A stretch of 8,424 nucleotides of DNA from an uncultured Propionibacteriaceae bacterium. GTDB taxonomy: Bacteria > Actinomycetota > Actinomycetes > Propionibacteriales > Propionibacteriaceae. The stretch is from NCBI GenBank assembly GCA_936941515.1, contig CAKZJI010000157.1, positions 1-8,424 on the forward strand, in the 5' to 3' direction. Shown here in pieces: positions 5,503 through 8,424 of this stretch (positions are counted from its first letter, which is position 1; each line of letters starts with the position of its first letter). The notes under the pieces are model-generated. The model was not told where the DNA came from. It saw only the letters and a program-made list of their open reading frames with translations, and made no database searches. The translations under genes were made by a program, and so were the position numbers.

Positions 5503-7814
5503 ACCGGACGCCTGCGTTTTCGCTGCCCCGCGTCTTGGGTGCCTGCTTGCTGCTGCTGCCGGGATGTGTGGCCTTCCAGTCAGTTTTCGGAGGGCTGAGG
5601 GGATATCTGCCGTCGCTGTTGGGCGTGGCCCTCGGTGCGCTGATCGCGTTGGTTGCCGTCCGGTTCCGGTGGAGCCCGGCCCTGTGGTTTGCTGCGTTCC
5701 TCGCGGCCTATCTGCTGGTGGGTGGGCCGCTCGTCATCCCGGAGACCACGGCCTTCGGCGTCCTTCCGACGCTCGCGACCATCAGCAGGCTGGGGCAGCT
5801 GACCTTTCAGGGCTGGTATGACATCATCACAGTCGCCACCCCTGCCGGCGACCTTTCGGGGCCGCAGGCGGTGCCGTTCTTCGCCGGGTTGGTTTTCGGG
5901 ATGGCCACCATCGGGGTGGTGCGGCTCACGCGGGGCGTGGTGTGGCCAGCGGTGCTGGCGGTGGTGTGGCTTGCGCTCGGCGTTGCCTTCGGTGCGGACA
6001 GCGCCCCTGCTGCGAGTTGGCTGGGCGTGGGTCTTGGGGTGGGGATCCTGGGGTGGAGCACCGCTCACCGACTGAGTCGCATGGGCGCGGCGAACGCGGC
6101 CTTTCTGGTGCGGAAACCGAGCGGCTTGTCCCATCGGGCTTGGCAGGCGCTCGCCGCGGCTGCGGTGATGGTGTTTGCCGCCGTCGCCGGGCTCGGGGTC
6201 AATGCGGCGACGGGAACAGGCAGCCGTCTTGTGCTGCGAGACATCGTGAGCCCACCCCTGAACTTGGCGGAGTATGCCAGTCCACTGACCCGCTACCGGC
6301 TCTACGAGCTCAACCTTAAAGAGGAGGTGCTCTTCACAGTCACCGGCATGCCGGCGGGTGGGAGGCTCCGGCTGGCGGTCATGGACCGTTGGGACGGGGT
6401 GGTGTTCAACGTGTCCCAAGACAGCCGCGAGTATCTGCAGGTTGGGCGTGAGATGCCCTGGCAGCCCGTTGGGGAGCACGTCAGATCGGTTGTGCGGTCG
6501 GAGTTGTACGACGACGTCTGGGTGCCCTCGTTCGGGGAGCCGGCGCGGATCGAGTTCTCAGGGGAGAGGGCCACCCAGCAGGGCAGTGGGCTGTATTTCA
6601 ACCGCGGCACGCACCAGGCCATGACCACTGCTCGGTTCGATCGTGGCAGCTCGGTGGCGCTCGACGCCGTGCCCCTGATTCCGCTCACAGGGGAGGAGCG
6701 GGCGGCGTTGAGGGGGAGGGCAGCCGGGGAGGCTCCATTGGCCCAGGTGACGCGCGTCCCAGAGGTGCTGGTCAAGAACGCCGCGGAGTGGACGGAGGGG
6801 GCTGCCAGCGCCTACGAAGAGCTGGAGATGCTTGAACAGCGGTTGCATACGGAGGGCTATTACTCAGATGGCTCGGACAACCGTTCCCGGGCCGGCCACA
6901 CCGCTGAGCGGCTGGCCTATATGTTCAACCAGACCCAATGGGTCGGCGATGATGAGCAGTATGCGACAGCCATGGCCTTGATGGCGACGCAGCGGGGGAT
7001 TCCTGCTCGTGTGGTGATGGGGTTCTCCCCCGGGCCGGATGCCGACATCGACGGTGCGTGGCAGGTCCGGGGCACGGAGTCCCATGTCTGGGTGGAGGCC
7101 TACCTGGAGGGAGCCGGATGGGTCAGCTTCGATCCGACGCCTGATCGTGACAGAGTCCCGGACAACGAGCAGCCGCAACCGAAGCCGAAGCCGAAGCCGC
7201 GTGTCGACACGCCACCGAACCCACCCGAGCACATTGAGGATGACTCGGTGACGGCCGAGGAGGAGGACGTCGACATTGACGACCCGGAGAACGAGGACTC
7301 CGGGATTGCGGCGGTCCTGATCGTCGTCGGGGCTGTCGGCGGTGGCCTGACCGTTCTGATGCTGCCGTTCATGGTGATTGCCGCATTGAAGTCCCGCCGG
7401 GCGTTGCTCCGCCGCAAGCGGGGCGATGTCGCTGATCAGCTTGCCGGGGCCTGGAGCGAAGTGGTGGATCGGGCGAGGGACCTGGGGTTCCAGGTCACCG
7501 CGGATCACACGCGCCGCGAATCTGCAGAGCAACTGCAGAAAGCTCATCCTGAAATGCCGATTCAATCAGTTGCCGCGCAGATCGACTCGTCGATTTTCGG
7601 GCCTGAAAAGCCCACTGAGTCCTTGAAGGAAAACGTTTGGCAACAGGCCGCGAAGCTCAAAAGTTCACTTTTGGCCAGTCGGCCTTGGTACGCTCGGCCA
7701 GCGGCAGTGTTTTCCCTGAGGTCGTTCCGCCGGTCGAGGACTGAGGCGGCGGGGGGCTCCAGAAAGAGGCCAGCTGACAGCCGGACCGGTCATCAGGGAG
7801 AACCGAGGAACTGA
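5499..7814 (+). CDS. TgpA-like polytopic membrane protein with transglutaminase-like domain (catalytic Cys replaced by Asp)
   Basis: A 771-residue protein starting at GTG 5499, with a good RBS, overlapping DUF58 by 4 nt. The N-terminal part has about seven membrane helices (roughly 12-26, 37-56, 61-79, 126-145, 147-166, 172-191, 213-235), as in the TgpA/DUF3488 family. An external region (238-440) leads into the transglutaminase-like core at about 465-550. There GDDEQYATAMALMA stands where active enzymes have G-x-C: residue 485 is Asp (GAT), while His529 (SHVWVEAY) and Asp545 (FDPTP) are kept. A Pro-Lys linker (558-569), an acidic stretch (579-601), a last helix (603-631) and a basic cytoplasmic DUF4129-like tail follow. 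The family pairs with MoxR and DUF58 in envelope systems. Loss of the nucleophile argues against cross-linking or protease activity and for a structural or binding role. The family is sure; the function is not. Confidence 0.93.
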   Translation: MNRTPAFSLPRVLGACLLLLPGCVAFQSVFGGLRGYLPSLLGVALGALIALVAVRFRWSPALWFAAFLAAYLLVGGPLVIPETTAFGVLPTLATISRLGQLTFQGWYDIITVATPAGDLSGPQAVPFFAGLVFGMATIGVVRLTRGVVWPAVLAVVWLALGVAFGADSAPAASWLGVGLGVGILGWSTAHRLSRMGAANAAFLVRKPSGLSHRAWQALAAAAVMVFAAVAGLGVNAATGTGSRLVLRDIVSPPLNLAEYASPLTRYRLYELNLKEEVLFTVTGMPAGGRLRLAVMDRWDGVVFNVSQDSREYLQVGREMPWQPVGEHVRSVVRSELYDDVWVPSFGEPARIEFSGERATQQGSGLYFNRGTHQAMTTARFDRGSSVALDAVPLIPLTGEERAALRGRAAGEAPLAQVTRVPEVLVKNAAEWTEGAASAYEELEMLEQRLHTEGYYSDGSDNRSRAGHTAERLAYMFNQTQWVGDDEQYATAMALMATQRGIPARVVMGFSPGPDADIDGAWQVRGTESHVWVEAYLEGAGWVSFDPTPDRDRVPDNEQPQPKPKPKPRVDTPPNPPEHIEDDSVTAEEEDVDIDDPENEDSGIAAVLIVVGAVGGGLTVLMLPFMVIAALKSRRALLRRKRGDVADQLAGAWSEVVDRARDLGFQVTADHTRRESAEQLQKAHPEMPIQSVAAQIDSSIFGPEKPTESLKENVWQQAAKLKSSLLASRPWYARPAAVFSLRSFRRSRTEAAGGSRKRPADSRTGHQGEPRN
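7173..7199 (+). repeat. CCGAAG hexanucleotide tandem repeat coding for a Pro-Lys linker
   Basis: Three exact CCGAAG units (7179-7196), preceded by one imperfect unit (CCGCAA) and followed by a partial CCG, lie in frame in the transglutaminase-like gene. They code for alternating Pro and Lys just after the transglutaminase-like core. The unit is 6 nt, so copy-number change would alter linker length without a frameshift. Confidence 0.85.
7581..7673 (+). repeat. Cluster of three short inverted repeats inside the 3' end of the transglutaminase-like gene
   Basis: Three near-adjacent inverted repeats are visible: ATCGA/TCGAT with a 4-nt loop (7581-7594), GGGC/GCCC with a 7-nt loop (7599-7613), and CAAAAGT/ACTTTTG with a 2-nt centre (7658-7673). 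None is followed by a T-run, so they do not look like intrinsic terminators. The surrounding segment is visibly richer in A/T than the rest of the gene. Their function, if any, is unknown, and chance is possible for arms this short. Confidence 0.4.
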
Positions 7815-7818
7815 GGAG
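7813..7818 (+). promoter_or_regulatory. Ribosome binding site for the RDD gene
   Basis: GAGGAG overlaps the TGA stop of the upstream gene and ends 6 nt before the ATG at 7825, an ideal spacing. It touches the ATG at 7819 directly, which makes that in-frame codon a less likely start. A weaker GAGGAA at 7805-7810 would serve 7819 with 8-nt spacing, so the choice is not certain. Confidence 0.65.
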
Positions 7819-7824
7819 ATGAAG

Positions 7825-8424
7825 ATGCGTAGGCAGATCGGAGCGACAACGGCGATGCCTGTACCAGCGGGGCCCCGTATCCGTGGCCACCTGGTGCTGA
7901 TGATCGCCCTGTTGCTCCCGCTGCTGTTGGGCTATGGCGGGAGCCTCCTGGTGCCCAATTCGGTGCTGGGGGTGATCCTGCTCGTCGCTGGATGTCTGGT
8001 GACCTTGGCCTTCGTGGCGTGGTTCGTGTTCGTCGCACTGAGGGAGTCAACCTCCCTGGGCGGCAGGTGGTTTGGCTACCGGCTGGTTGACAGCCGCACG
8101 GGACAGCCGAACGGGGGTCAGGTGCTGACCAAGTACCTGGTGCAGTTCGGCTTTGAGCTGGTGACGTTGGGGTTTGGTGCGATCTCGTATTACTTCACCT
8201 ATCAGGACGGCAGCCATTGGATCGACCGGTCCTTCAATATTCTTGCCCTGCAGGCTGGGGAGGAAGAGGCCGACGTGCAGGTTGGCGACGCCGCCGCAAC
8301 CCCGGTGCCGAGGCCCGCGGCCTCGACACCATTCAGCTCCCCGCAAGGCCAAGCGTTCAATCCGCTGCCGCAGCGTGGATTGCCGCCCTCCGCTGACTCT
8401 CCGCAGCGTCAGACGCCATCCCCC
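7825..8424 (+). CDS. RDD-family membrane protein, N-terminal part (3'-truncated)
   Basis: The frame stays open to the end of the window, giving 200 codons from the ATG at 7825; the ATGs at 7819 and 7855 are in-frame alternatives. Two strongly hydrophobic helices lie at about 22-42 and 46-72. Then comes the RDD-type segment SLGGRWFGYRLVDSRTGQP (77-95), a third hydrophobic stretch (about 104-126) and DRSFNIL (134-140), which closes RDD domains. The usual Arg...Asp residues in the first helix are not evident (GPRIRGHLVLMIALLLP instead), so this is a divergent member. From about 146 the chain is acidic and then rich in Pro, Gln, Ser and Ala, a disordered linker that suggests a further domain beyond the window. 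In related actinobacterial loci I would expect an FHA domain there, but that is unseen. RDD proteins are poorly understood; some have been linked to ion transport. The gene starts 10 nt after the transglutaminase-like gene. Confidence 0.8.
   Translation, partial: MRRQIGATTAMPVPAGPRIRGHLVLMIALLLPLLLGYGGSLLVPNSVLGVILLVAGCLVTLAFVAWFVFVALRESTSLGGRWFGYRLVDSRTGQPNGGQVLTKYLVQFGFELVTLGFGAISYYFTYQDGSHWIDRSFNILALQAGEEEADVQVGDAAATPVPRPAASTPFSSPQGQAFNPLPQRGLPPSADSPQRQTPSP

Larger units (their letters stand above)
1..8424 (+). other. Probable single operon: surface protein, MoxR, DUF58, TgpA-like, RDD
   Basis: All five genes share one strand, with spacers of 40, 5, -4 and 10 nt. No intrinsic terminator or convincing promoter was seen between them, and two of the joints (DUF58/transglutaminase-like and transglutaminase-like/RDD) have a Shine-Dalgarno placed in the end of the preceding gene. 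The operon promoter must lie upstream of the window. Co-expression suggests a shared role in assembly or control of a cell-surface structure. Confidence 0.75.

Noticed and set aside
5468..5821. Plus-strand open frame of 117 codons over the DUF58/transglutaminase-like joint
   Set aside because: It is out of frame with both supported genes, rich in Cys, Arg and Gly as expected of a shifted membrane-protein frame, and has no homology that I can recognise.
6938..6960. Sequence error as the reason for the missing catalytic Cys
   Set aside because: The reading frame stays intact on both sides, the flanking conserved residues are right, and Asp GAT needs at least two substitutions to become a Cys codon.
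7599..7613. GGGC/GCCC hairpin as a transcription terminator
   Set aside because: The stem is 4 bp, there is no T-run after it, and it lies more than 200 nt before the end of the coding frame.

Overview
The window looks like part of a chromosome from a high-G+C Gram-positive bacterium (Actinomycetota). The evidence is strong G/C bias at third codon positions, several GTG starts, and a gene order (large Ig/Fn3 surface protein, MoxR ATPase, DUF58, TgpA-like transglutaminase-fold membrane protein, RDD protein) that I associate with actinobacterial envelope loci. A Propionibacteriaceae-like origin is a guess that I cannot test here.

All 8.4 kb is coding, on the + strand only, and it reads as one operon cut at both ends. 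(1) 1-3282 is the C-terminal 1093 residues of a very large extracytoplasmic protein: about six Ig-like repeats (the first is cut by the window edge), five fibronectin type III domains and a four-cysteine tail. (2) 3323-4294 is a MoxR-family AAA+ ATPase with all core motifs intact. (3) 4300-5502 is a DUF58 membrane protein. (4) 5499-7814 is a polytopic membrane protein with an external transglutaminase-like domain and a DUF4129-like cytoplasmic tail. (5) 7825-8424 is the N-terminal part of an RDD-family membrane protein that runs off the window. The spacers are 40, 5, -4 and 10 nt, with no terminator or convincing internal promoter. No stretch over 40 nt lacks a gene, and I saw no RNA gene, mobile element or CRISPR array.

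How they may work together: MoxR + DUF58 + TgpA-like modules are thought to act as chaperone or assembly systems for envelope proteins. Here the module sits directly downstream of a giant adhesin-like Ig/Fn3 protein, so a natural hypothesis is that it helps fold, assemble or control that protein at the cell surface. This is inference.

The most notable point is that the transglutaminase-like domain keeps its catalytic His and Asp but has Asp (residue 485) where the nucleophilic Cys should be, which suggests a non-enzymatic structural or binding role. Other points are the pairwise cysteine distribution confined to the Fn3/tail half of the surface protein, two calcium-loop-like motifs exactly 101 residues apart, a degenerate metal site in DUF58, and an AT-richer, hairpin-dense stretch near the 3' end of the transglutaminase-like gene.
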